From Macrocystis pyrifera (lineage: Eukaryota; Sar; Phaeophyceae; Laminariales; Laminariaceae), in the NCBI GenBank assembly GCA_031763025.1, contig JASSKH010000029.1, forward strand, positions 3,315,095-3,379,094: a stretch of 64,000 nucleotides of DNA. The letters are read 5' to 3'. The position numbers were made by a program, and so were the translations under genes. Positions 1 to 11,000 of the stretch are shown one piece after another (position 1 is the first letter of the stretch; every line of letters starts with the position of its first letter). The notes beneath the pieces were generated by a model, which had not been told where the DNA came from, did not search any database, and saw only the letters and a program-made list of their open reading frames with translations.

Positions 1-74
1 CCTCCGTTGTATGCAAGCTCATCATCGTCCAGCTGAAACTATGTCACCCCGTGTGACCCGTGCCCCCCAAGGGC

Positions 75-276
75 TTGCGTAGCCGATCTTCATCTGCTCC
101 AGTTTTTTTTTGTCATTTCCTCTTGTACTTGGCTTTCAGTCCTCCAGGTGTTGTACCTGATACTCGAGCGTACCGAGCGTTGCGTAGCCGATCTTCATCT
201 GCTCCAGTTTTTTTTTTTGTCATTTCCTCTTGTACTTGGCTTTCAGTCCTCCAGGTGTTGTACCTGATGCTCGAGC
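75..276 (+). repeat. tandem duplication, about 105-bp unit
   Basis: Two direct copies, at about 75-170 and 180-276, share the start TTGCGTAGCCGATCTTCATC, a poly-T run, and the end CTGATRCTCGAGCG. The second copy has a few more T residues. The second copy is flanked by a perfect 13-bp inverted repeat (ACCGAGCGTTGCG at 172-184, its reverse complement at 276-288). Reading frames crossing the copies are open only because the unit repeats; I see no gene. Confidence 0.8.
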
Positions 277-289
277 GCAACGCTCGGTT

Positions 290-1390
290 GGTATACAACA
301 CAGCAAATGGTACGACCGGAGACATCGAAGAGGGTCAAACGTGCATCGGACTTTCCATTTGGTGTGCATAATACGACGATTGGTCTACTACTACTGATGT
401 AGTCTACAAGCATCGCGGCAAGAATACTAGTGACCAAAGTATACGTGGTTTTCTCGAAAGTTCTATGCTTGCCAGCCGACAATGCACGGTGTTGTCCAGG
501 GGTTCGTGGTTCTATAGGGTTACGTACGCCCAAACGGCGTAAGGCTCAACGTTGATAGTTTCCGGTATCACCTAACCAGGCAAACGGTACACGAGAGTAT
601 GCGTGCATTAGTACGTACGGCACCTTTGGCTTGTATCGATACCTGTCGATTGCATTCGGTTTTGAAGACAATAAGTGGTCAATAGCATGCAGTCATTTAT
701 TAACGAACATGCATGTGTGTGCGATCATCAACAACGAGCGAACAGACGAGCACGAGCAACAGGCAAACGGAGCACGAGCAACGAGTATGCCTGCATGCAT
801 TGACCAGATAAATATCTTCAAAGCCTCACGAAACAAACAAGCAGAGCACCATTGGCAGCGTGAGTACATAACAGCATATTGCACGTATCACCATCATACA
901 AGGCAGGCAACAACGAAAACATGTCGATGTATGCATATACCAAGTAACTGGTATGCAAATAAAGTATTATGCAAGATCAAACCTGGGATTATACAAAGAA
1001 CACGATGACATTATTTTACACGTTTGCAAACGCTCCGATCTCTTGCAAACGTTTTGCGAACACTCCGATCTCCTGCAATGCACTTCGATCAGCCTGGGTT
1101 CATCATGTTACAGCAGGGTACAGCTCTCAGACCGTAAAAAGGACCTGCGTTCGTTAGATCTCTGAGGCCGGCTCACCTGTTGTTTGGGAGTTCGAGGAAG
1201 TGCCTTCAAGCAGGAATGATCGGGTCATGCAGAACGTGGATCGATGCAATGCGATAGATGCAAGCAGTCAGCGTGAACACTCAACGAAGCACCACATACA
1301 CGATGACGGGCACGACGGGCACGGCAGGGCCCAAGAGGCTGGGGGGCGATAGGATAGAGGTATCACAGATCACTTGGCTTTGACTTTCTT
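290..1390. other. no recognised feature
   Basis: I see no supported gene. The only structure is a short cluster of imperfect repeats at about 1020-1095, built on CTCCGATCTCTTGCAAACG. The open frames are short, overlap on both strands and mostly lack an ATG. Confidence 0.5.
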
Positions 1391-1781
1391 TCTTCACTCT
1401 TGGTGGTGTTTTGTAAACACCGGGTGGTCCCGGAACCTCGTTACTGGCTCTGTACCCGAGACCGAAGGCGTTCCCACACCGGGGATCCTCCCTGCCCCTA
1501 TAAGATCCGCCCAGAGGACGCTAACCAAAGCTTGCCCTCTGCCTATGGAATAGACCCGACGCGTGACCCTGATCAGGACAGTGGTCTCGCGCCGTATTAT
1601 CCTCCCCATAGCGCTGGTCACGACAGTCACAGCGCTATGAACCTCCCTCCCTGGCGCCACCCGCTGTAACACCCCCCCGGCCCGACACATAACCATTGTC
1701 GGCACAAAGCCGGCGCCCCGGTGCTAGCCCGGCGACAGCGTGTGCGCTTTCCTCCTCGGACACCCCCCCAGACCGGCGCAT

Positions 1782-2621
1782 ATGAGCGACGGTGCCCAGC
1801 GGATATTACGATCATGGACCGCTGCAGCGCCTGCGCCTTCCACCTCCGCACCTCGCCGTCGGCTCGATGTTGCAGCTCCTCTCCTTCCCTTAGTGCTGCC
1901 CTCAGACGGTGGTAAGAAGAGCGGCGGTCTTGACCTTCGTCCAGACGTTCTTCAGCATTCCTCCTCCATCCATCGCCGTCGGCCCGATGTTGCAGCGCCC
2001 GTCCTTTCCGCGGTGTTGCCCTTGGACGGTGGTACGAAGAACGGCGGTCCTGACCTTCGTCCAGATGTTCTTCAGCCTTCCTCCCCCGTCTATCGCCGTC
2101 GGCCCAATGTTGCAGCGCCTCTTGTTCCCGCGGTGCTGACTTTGGACGGTGCTGAGAAGAGCGGCGGACCTGACCCTCGTACAGTCTTCACTTGCAATTG
2201 CCTGCGCCACATCTGTCTAACACGCTTGGAGCATGTACTCATCTGCGAAAAAAACATGTTTTCTTCCTGGCTTACCTGCGCATCTGAGGTGGGGGTTCCT
2301 CTCGAAGGCCTACGTCTGCACTTTGACAATATATATATATCTGCGGGCTTGACTTGTCAAACCTGTTATAACGGTTCACCGATCAGTATTCCAATATACT
2401 CACGTACTTGTTTGTATCGAGGTGGCAAAACTTCACGCTTCCTTGCGAATGTGGAGGTCGTTTTATGTATACGTTCATCACGGGCTGTAGGAAGTTCATG
2501 GGTTCTTTCTACTCCGGGCCAAAATTATTATTCGAGTGACTTAGGTCGTTTCAAGGTACTGACGTTCACCCCACATCGACTTGCTGGCACTAGCCAAGGT
2601 AAATATTTGATTCCGAGTTAA
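1782..2621 (+). CDS. hypothetical ORF containing three 40-residue repeats (doubtful)
   Basis: An ATG at 1782 opens a frame of about 279 residues to a stop at 2619-2621. Residues from about 25 to 135 are three tandem 40-residue repeats, each with an RRRPDVAAP start and a DGG..SGGPDLRPDVLQ middle. The underlying DNA repeat is exactly 120 bp, so every frame on both strands is kept open by periodicity, and the minus strand reads openly as well (repeat core RCNIGPTAMDGGG). I recognise no family. The part after the repeats, from about 2220, is Cys-rich, low in complexity and unlike a known domain. It could equally be non-coding minisatellite. Confidence 0.18.
   Translation: MSDGAQRILRSWTAAAPAPSTSAPRRRLDVAAPLLPLVLPSDGGKKSGGLDLRPDVLQHSSSIHRRRPDVAAPVLSAVLPLDGGTKNGGPDLRPDVLQPSSPVYRRRPNVAAPLVPAVLTLDGAEKSGGPDPRTVFTCNCLRHICLTRLEHVLICEKNMFSSWLTCASEVGVPLEGLRLHFDNIYISAGLTCQTCYNGSPISIPIYSRTCLYRGGKTSRFLANVEVVLCIRSSRAVGSSWVLSTPGQNYYSSDLGRFKVLTFTPHRLAGTSQGKYLIPS
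1852..2190. repeat. tandem repeat, three copies of exactly 120 bp
   Basis: The copies start near 1852, 1972 and 2092, each with CGCCGTCGGCYCRATGTTGC. They differ by scattered substitutions and no indels, so the period stays a multiple of three. Substitutions without indels are compatible with past selection on a reading frame, but three copies cannot prove it. Confidence 0.9.
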
Positions 2622-2778
2622 GTAAGTGTTTGTGAAGCTACTGGCGTTTGCGCCACCTTTATTCGAGTGACCTAGGTCGTTTCAAGGTACTCCACATCGA
2701 CTTACTGGCGCTAGCCAAGGTAAATATTTGATTCCGAGTTAAAAAGTGTTTGAAGGTACTGACGTTTACGCCACCCCC
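2530..2778. repeat. direct duplication, about 131-bp offset
   Basis: The copies at 2530-2658 and 2661-2778 share ATTCGAGTGACYTAGGTCG, CATCGACTTRCTGGCRCTAG, AAATATTTGATTCCGAGTTA and a closing GACGTTTRCGCCACC. The second copy carries a small internal deletion after TTTCAAGGTACT. Confidence 0.85.
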
Positions 2779-2779
2779 C

Positions 2780-3960
2780 CAGCACGGACACTGTCCACTC
2801 GTGAAACTTGTTCGTGCTAAAATCAATCACGCGTCTTAAAACGGCATTCGTGCAGACCTACTTCCAAATCGTACGCCTCGTATGCTTTTTGTGCAAGTAG
2901 TTGCAGCAAGGTGAAGAACAAACACCCCCCCAGAACAGAAACTGCCCACCACCTACTGGCATTCCAATCACACCTGTCGATTCATTCCTTCAACCCTCGA
3001 CCACTATGCTCATGTTCATGGTGTCATTCATTTGCGATTGGTACGGGATGATATGCACCATATCGAATAGCTCGTTAATACGTTTCTCTCACCTACCGAT
3101 ACGGCACTATTTCGTACTTGTTTGTTTGCTCCAGTCGCGATGTATTTTAGTTTTACAGCCTGTTCTGTGACCACCGGTGGGATTTCAGGAGTTTGAGCTA
3201 CTATTGTTATTGTGTGACAACATCACACGAAATGCGTACTACAATAGTATGTATTTGACCACCCCACATTCTTGGAGTTACAGCGTTTACCTGCTGGTCA
3301 GATTCGATCTCGGACAACCCAATCTTCAGATGATACTTACGCAAGGGGTGGACCTAACAACAGGTAGTGTATTCTTCAAACCAAACCGATCTTGAAACCC
3401 CTCTACGCCCACCGACCATGCAGCGTTTCTTCGTACGCGTTTGCTGATTTTTCACACCAGGTACCTTATATTTTTTTTCGTTACGTAGTTATGTATGTAC
3501 GATACAGATATATCATTGATTTCCATCCCATTTGTTATCTTCGCCCTTTTTTCTCTATCCCTCCTACGTATAGACATCCGGTGTCACACAGCAAGCTCTT
3601 TATTCCTCTCCCCGATGTGGTCTGTGCCTTGGGTTTTATTGCGGAAATACTTCAGTTCTTCGTTGCGCCTACACTCGTTAGGCGATCTCAGCAGTTGATT
3701 CCACACCTTTTGTTGTATATATTGCGCGAATCCCCGCCTCATCCGTCTTGAGATTCGAGCTCCATGGTTCAACGCTAAAAACAGAAGCGATACTCTAGAC
3801 CACGCGGGCCTTTAGATGAAAATAATAGGCCAACCATATCAAAACCAACGAAACTCTTTCAGGGCACGACCCAGATCGGGTATACGTATGTATATATAAG
3901 GTCGAACCCTAATAAATACCATGGTATCATCTTTGTGTTTCTGTGCGGACATTATTAAAA
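2780..3960. other. no recognised feature
   Basis: I see no supported gene here. Short open frames exist, for example near 2901-3170 and 3392-3751, but none shows a recognisable domain or good splice context. Confidence 0.5.
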
Positions 3961-3964
3961 AAGT

Positions 3965-4085
3965 CAGGGAAATGCCAGCGTACCAGTGAATACCGGGTAA
4001 AGCAAGTGAATTGCCAACGTACCGGGTACGAGAATACCGTAACGGGTAGAACAAGTGAAATGCCAACCTACCGCGTGCGAGAAGA
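3965..4085. repeat. imperfect tandem repeat, about 50-bp unit
   Basis: Two to three diverged units carry AAGTGAAWTGCCAACSTACC followed by GGGTACGAGAA and a second GGGTA. The stretch lies about 480 bp upstream of the DUF4419 start codon. Confidence 0.55.
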
Positions 4086-4433
4086 CCACAACACCAGCTA
4101 TGTTGTGAACACACGAGTCGTTGTATAGTTCTGAGTTTCAACGTGTAGCTTTCATGCGGTACTCTCACCCGAATAAAAGCCTGATTGCTATTCTGGACAG
4201 CTGACCGGTTTCACTGCAGTACTTCATGCCGGGAGGCAGCAGTGTTGATACTTTGGCATAAGAGAAGGTCCGGGTTCAGAGTCCTTAAAAGGAGTTCTGA
4301 TAATATTCCTGAGAACCCTGCTACAAATATTTCAGCCCGAGTTGCTCGGAACGTCCAGGAAATATACGAGACGCACGACCAAAACAAAAACCCCCAGCGC
4401 ACCTCACACGCCCGCACCATCCTAGTCGTTCCC

Positions 4434-4438
4434 ATTGG
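4434..4438 (-). promoter_or_regulatory. possible CCAAT box upstream of the DUF4419 gene
   Basis: ATTGG (CCAAT on the minus strand) lies 126 bp before the ATG at 4564, in a CA-rich, T-poor upstream region. The position is plausible for a CCAAT element, but a pentamer is weak evidence. Confidence 0.25.
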
Positions 4439-4563
4439 CCCGCACCGCCACACTACCTTGCACACGCATCATCAGCAGCAGGCGCCAACTCTGCACTCTG
4501 CCTACCTGTCCAATAGAGTGAAACCAAAGCACGCATATCAGCTAACGGATACACTCCTGTAGC

Positions 4564-5048
4564 ATGGCGGACCCAGCTCAACACCAGCCGCTTCAGCAGC
4601 AGACCGGGCCGGCGATCACCGGTTCAGCACCCGCCTGCATCGCCGAAGCGAAGCCGGGCATCACCAGCATCGACAACGCCGTGCACGCGGCAAGCGTGAC
4701 GATCTCCCCTGCGACGTCGAACCAGGACCTGAAGTTTGTCGAAGAGTTCGGGGATGTCTTCATGCCGTGCTCGCTTCGTTGCGCGTTCAAGGATCACGCT
4801 GCGTTCGAAGCAGTTTTCGAAGCGGGTCGGGATGACTTCGCCTTGCATAGGCGTGGTGGCAAGTCTGGTGGACCGAAGAAATTTCCCGGAAAGATCGTTG
4901 CTTTGTCCGAAGACCTCGCTGTGGCTGAAGGGACCGAGGCGAAGAGCGCCGGCGCCGGTACGGCAATGGCTTCTGCTGCGGACGACGAGTTCGTGCTGAC
5001 GGGTGCACCCAAGGGCCTTGTTTTCGCGATCATGACTGCGTACAACAG
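4564..5048 (+). CDS. DUF4419 gene, exon 1
   Basis: The exon codes residues 1-161 plus two bases of codon 162. The donor is ACAACAG|GTACTT. The first 60 residues are Ala/Gln/Pro-rich and probably disordered; similarity to the family starts around the DVFMPCSLR region. The frame runs on 40 bases past the donor before a stop, so an unspliced reading would yield a truncated 174-residue product. Confidence 0.8.
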
Positions 5049-8000
5049 GTACTTCGTGTGCTTTTATCAACTAACTTCTGTCATGTAAATAAGGTAAAGT
5101 CGCTGAGTAGGTTTTGCAAGATGTCCCAATACAATCTGTGAGCTCGGATCTTCAGGTTGGTAGGCTGTTCAGGTATTTTGGTTCCTCCTGTTGGGATCAA
5201 GGTACTGGCGAAGATCCAACCCAACCCCTGACTCTAACCCTAACCCTAACCCTGACCCCAAACCGCAGCCAAAACGGGCCAAAACTGGGCCGCGTTTGCA
5301 AGCTATAGGACCTTTAGGGGTGTGTGTTTTTTACTTGAACATTGCGTATCGCGGTCTGTACTTCGCAATCGTCGTCCGCAATTGACAAATTTCCTGATGA
5401 AAACTCAGTAGAGTACCCCGAAATTTCTCAATTTAGTGCGGATGACGATTCCGAAGGCAGACCGCGCTACGCAATTCAATAAAAAAACACGCCCCCCCAA
5501 AGATCCTTTCTTTCAGGTTGGTGAGTGACATATTCCTCACAATGGAATGTACAAGTACGAACTTTGAAACTTGTTTATTCAACGATATGCAGCAATTAAT
5601 TGGTGAAAAATCGTGTACCCGAAGACGGAAAATATATAATTAACTCTGTTTTCAGTACAAATTAATTAAATGGAATTTAGGTCCATTTATTTTAAAATTG
5701 TTTCGGTCAGATTGCAACTATTTCGAATCGAAAAATAGACAAGTAGGGCCGGTCCTAACGAGGGCAAAAAAAACGGAAAAAACGAAATAAAACGAACAGA
5801 CTTTCGTCCTTCTTAAAAAACAGCAGGTGTCTAAACAGATTCGAAAAGCTCAATCGAAAATCGAATTCATTTCGATTTCCATAACAATTTGCCGAGGTGT
5901 CTAAACAGAATCGAAAAGTGAAAATAGAAGTCCAGGGGAAAAGCAACAGAGAGCACAACCTACTAGGCTGTTCGCATGTGTGCACACATGCCGGCAATCT
6001 AGCGCTCGGTAACACAGATCCACCACACAAGCAGGTAAATGCGACGGCAATTCGATTCCGGGAGGTCGTTGGGCCTCCCATGGAGGTGGTGGCGCGTCCA
6101 ACGTTGACGCCCCGAGATCAAACTTGAAATTATACTGAGAACGAACTTCCGACCTCGTTCTCGAGGGTATCTTCCTGATTTTTCCTCAAACTGTGTTCGC
6201 TCTGGCTCGAACGCCGGGAAACAAAGGTCCGAGAACGTCGGGGCTGAGGTTGTGGTTCACCTGCTGGCTGTTTATGGGGGGTCTGTGCGGCTATGTTGTC
6301 GTGCTAGCTGTGGGTTGGATGCTGCGTACGGCGGTCCTGATGTGATATTTTGACGTGGCTGCGCTGACCAGTAGGACGAGCTGAATTGTTGCTGTTCGTG
6401 CTTTCGATTTCCTGTTCGATTCCCAGCCGTCAACTTTTTGATTTTGGCATTGGGTTGTAAATCGTTCATTTTTCGGAACCTAAAAACGAAGGGGAACATG
6501 TTTTGACTACGGACCAATCAGCGCCTTGTTTATCATCAATGCGATTTTTGATTTTCGATTTCGATTCTGTTTAGACACACTCAGTCCTAACGAGAAAAAA
6601 AACGAAAAAAAAACGAAACAAAAAAAAAAAGCCGAGTCGATTTTTTACGCGGTGCAATTTTTCAGAATGACTCAACCGCCACAGCACGTGATTCCCGGCG
6701 ATAGCGCTCGACAGCGGCGGCGGATAGACACAACTCACACACGTGAGGCACCCTCCACAGCAGGCGCTTCTCGTGGTCCAACCCGCTCCTTCCGGAGTGC
6801 TCTAGAACTTGTGTATCGGCCATCGCTGTTCGATGGCAGACGTTTGAATGTTGAGTGGGACTCATGTCCAAACATATACCGCCACAGCCACTTCCTGACC
6901 CCCCGGTTTCTTGCGAGGGCACCCCATGGTGATTCCCTGCCCATATATGTTCGCGCCGTCAGCAAACAAGCCGCGTGGCAGCCACATGCAATACCTCGGG
7001 CATCGTGCGCTTGCCAACCGGTCGTAGAAACTTTATCGGAACCTTATCCTAACGCTTCGAGCTCCTCCTATGTTCCTCTTCGACCCTGGGTATCCCATAT
7101 TTCGTTTATTTGGCACCCATTTCGTTTTTTTTCAAGTCCTCTGCCACTCAACAAAACGAAATGTGAAAAGGGAGGTATCGGGATCTTTACTTCATTTTTT
7201 TTTTTTTGACCAATAGAACTCGCGTGCTCTTTAGTTCTGCTCTTCGTTTTTTTATTGTGTTTTTTTATTTCGTTTTTTTTTTTTTTTCCTCGTTAGGACT
7301 GGCCCTTAATGCAAAATCCTCGAATATTTTCACATTGGACACGAGAGGCTCACATGTGCGGTTTTACAATCTGTGAGCTAGGATCTTTACGGACGGGTGT
7401 TTTTGACTTGAAAATTGCCCAACGCGGTCTGCACTTCGGAATCGTCGTCCGCAAATAAAAATTTTCCTGATAATATGATAAGATGCAAATGCAATAAGAG
7501 TGTATCTCGAAATTTCTCAATGGCGGACGACGATTCTGAATGCAGACCGCGCTACGCAATTTTCAAGTCACAAACACCCCTAAAGATCCTTTCTCCGGGA
7601 CTGGTGAGTGACATTCCTCACAATGTACGAGTACGAACATCGAAAAAAAATTAGTCGACGACGCAGCAAAATTAATTGGTGAAAAATCGTGTGCCCGAAG
7701 ACGGAAAATAAATATTTCACTCTATATTTTCAGTACGAATTAAGTAAATTGAAATTCAGGTCCATTTATTATAATATTGTTTTGGTCAGATTGTAACTAC
7801 TCCGAATCGAAAAATAAATAATTAATTCAAAATCCTCGCTATTTTCAGGGGTTTTTGAGGGTCACGGAGTGTTCAAAATTTCACGGGTCGGGTCAGGTCG
7901 GGTCAGGAAGTGTTTAAAATCTCACGGGTCGGGTCGGGTCGGGTCAAGAGGTGATGAAAAGCTCATGGGTCGGGTCAGGTCATGACCCGCGAGAAACGGG

Positions 8001-11000
8001 TCACTCGCGGGTCGAGCCAGCGTGACCCGCGAGTTCTTCTCTGCTGACCCGCGGGTCGGACCCGCGCGTCCTGTCCGCGGATCCGACACTCAAAATACTT
8101 CCCGCTCTCTTACCCAAAAGCTTTTCTCGTAGAAATACTCAATAATATTACTCCTTGGGTATATTATTCCAACGTTAAAACACTGCCCAATCCATATACG
8201 CATGCCCGCATCCATTTATGCCCACTACAGCCAGGCCACATATATGTCGCTTGTGGGCACAAACATGAACATTAAATTGTTTTTGATGTGTCGACCCACT
8301 GGCCGGATCCGCAGGTCGGACCTGCCGGTCAATATAAATGGTCTCGCGGCTCAAGGTGACCCGACCCGCATGAAACCCGTGTCTCACGGGTCAATCCGAA
8401 GGTGGCGGGTCGGATCGGGTCGGGACAGGAGGTTTGATAATCTCGCAGGTCGGGGTCGGGTCGGGTCAGGATATTTTCAAATCTCACGGGTTGGGTCGGG
8501 TCGGGTCGGGTCAACAACTTTTTAAATCTCTCTGACCCGACCCGACCCGGCCCGACCCGTGAGATTTGACCTGACCCGCGAAAAGCCCTGAATATTTTTA
8601 TATTGGAAACGAGGGCCTCATATGCGGATCAATCCATCGAAAACACAAAAACACGAACAAACAACGGCATGCAAAAACCCGCTCGAAAAGCGGAATACGT
8701 ACACCCCCACGAGTAGAGTACTACGGTAGATGGTCTTCTTCCTCGTTGGTCTTCATCCTCACCGTGTCAACCCTTCCCAGCCTGTCTCCCTAGTTCCACC
8801 AACTGCACCCATCATCAACTCTATGCACCTCTTGCCCATCCCCTCTGTCCAAGCATGCCAACGATTCAATACCTCCCCACAAACAACCCCAGATTTCCTG
8901 CGTTCAATCTTCTACAGCACAGCCAGAGTTACGGCAAAAACCACATATTTTCCGCGGATTCTTCATTTTTGCTTCAGACGATTTGTTTTGCCATACCTCC
9001 GGCTGTATCGGTTCGATTTTATTAAAAGTAAATGTGTTCGGTTGCTGTTGAGGAGTACATAGTTTTTGTGCCTATCAGACTTGAATTATTTTACGAATTG
9101 AAGAAGTAAGCCGCTTAGACGTTTTTTTATGAACTACTTGTCATTTTCTCAAGTTATGAAATCCAGTTTAGCAGTTGAATCGCGATCGAGAGGACGTAGC
9201 GAGGCAGGGTCGTCAAGACAGGTCCAACGTGTGCGGCAAAGACTGGTCTAGCTTCCGAAGTTCCGCGTATGGCTGTGGACTGGTGGGAGCTGCTGGCTTC
9301 GTCGCTGATCGGCGCGGCGCTGACATTTCGGCTTTTCTTTGGAGTTTCATTCGTTCGTGCTTTCTGTTTGCCGTAATTACTGCGATCAGTGATGTCCCGA
9401 CACCGAAACCAGGCCAGGCCACCGTGGCCGCTGCTGAGGCCCCAGCGGCCGTTCCAAACAAATGTGTCGACTTTATCGGGGTCAAACCAACTGCACTGTA
9501 CGCGAGCGAATAGAACTGCTGTTGAAAAGGGCTACAGCTTGCAAAATCGTAGAACCTGCCGGCTTTATCGTTGGTTTTGCCCAATGAGCGTGCCCAAACT
9601 ACCGAGCGAAAAGCGGGTGACGCCCCAAATAAAGGTTTCTCTTTGGATATATATATTATCATCACTTTTACTTTCCAGCTACGCAACTCGTAGGAGGTTT
9701 ACCCTCATCGCCCCTTTCAGAATCTGGACAAGCCGTGGTTACAGGTGTCGTCCTTCTCTCCCCCAGTACGTGCCTTTCATTTTTTGTCGCGCATAGCGTT
9801 CAGCATTCACACTGTTGCGCGTCGATTTTCATCGAATGTAGCAAACTCACGCTCTCGCGCTTTCCGTTAATCAATTTATTACGCAAGAAAAAGTCCCTGC
9901 GAGCACGCACTCGGTGAGACTCGAACCCACGAAAACAATGATCTTGATAGGCACGCGGACCACCTACCAAGCCGCCGGGGACGCCGGCTTATAGTTTACT
10001 AACATCAAAGATGTCAGGTGTCAAGCTGTCTGTCTGTCAAGGCTGTCAAGGCAAATCAGTCTGTAGAGACTTATGTCCCCTACTCCCCGTGGCAGAAAAA
10101 GCTTCGTTACATGTGTGCAAAGCCCTATTTTATTTACGTGCAACTTTTATACTCGTTTTATATGGAGCTCATTTTAAGATGTCGAGATTCCGCAATTCAA
10201 ACGCTTTTATCTGTAGATCGGACTCGGAAATGCGGAGTATTATCGAAGTACGAGGAAATATGTGTTTCGACAATATTTTCAAGCGTTCCGGAGGAACGGC
10301 GGGGATGTTTCTTAGCGTCCCCGGGTTTTGGTTGTCAAGGCTCTGTGTCAAGACATTGGCCTTGATGGTGTCTGTCAAGGGGTAAAAGTAAGTGCTGCCT
10401 CCCGGCATCGTTGACTAAAATGCAACTTTATGTCGTTGGGTTATACAACAAAGGTACGATATACAGCAACAGCAACAGGAGCAGCAGCACCAGCAGCAGC
10501 GGGTGGCAGGGACGCCTGTCTTCAAGGCACGTGTCCCTGTCGGGAGCTCAGGCTAGAGCGGCCGCCGAAAAAGGACAAGAAAACAAAGAAGTGAGAGAAA
10601 TAGGGAATCGACACGTACGTACGTGCACTGATCTAGTAAAAGGTGATGATGCTATTTGCGACACCGGTATCATAAATACTTATTTGCGACACGGTGTACG
10701 ACACCGGTGTCGCAAATAGCACACCCATTTGTTTTTGTGTAGAATACTATGTCGCACAAAAGGCCCATTGGTTCTTTGCTGCGTCGCAACAGCAGCATCA
10801 GCCACTCCGGTGTCTCTTTCGAGGGTATATCGACCCTACTATTAACACAGCAAACGCGCAACAGCTACTACCCGTAACTGGACTACGTAAAGGGGTGCTT
10901 CCGTGACGAGTTTGGCGAGAGCAAGAGCGAGCATGCAAACCGCGATGTATCACATGGAGGCCTTACAGCCCACGCGCATCTCACTATACACATACGCCAG

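Noticed and set aside
4564..5088. Exon 1 read as a complete 174-residue gene
   Set aside because: The last residues after the GTACTT donor do not match the family, whereas splicing to 12249 restores the conserved HCDLVLSPDDVW block in frame.
5229..5260. Chromosome end
   Set aside because: There are only about three exact units, inside an intron, with unique sequence on both sides.
6526..7209. 227-codon open frame inside the TIR element as a transposase
   Set aside because: The start is not a good ATG context, the ends are low-complexity Lys/Phe runs from A/T tracts, and no DDE or other transposase motif is visible.
9213..9686. 157-codon minus-strand open frame in intron 1
   Set aside because: It overlaps an equally open plus frame and the tail of the SINE-like element, and has no recognisable domain.
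9905..9990. Functional tRNA gene on the minus strand
   Set aside because: A and B boxes are present, but acceptor ends do not pair, and a 250-bp body is shared with a second copy. It is called a SINE-like repeat instead.
10011..10385. 124-codon ATG frame in intron 1
   Set aside because: It contains GTCAAGGCTGTCAAGG-type simple repeats at both ends and no domain. It is most likely chance within the intron.
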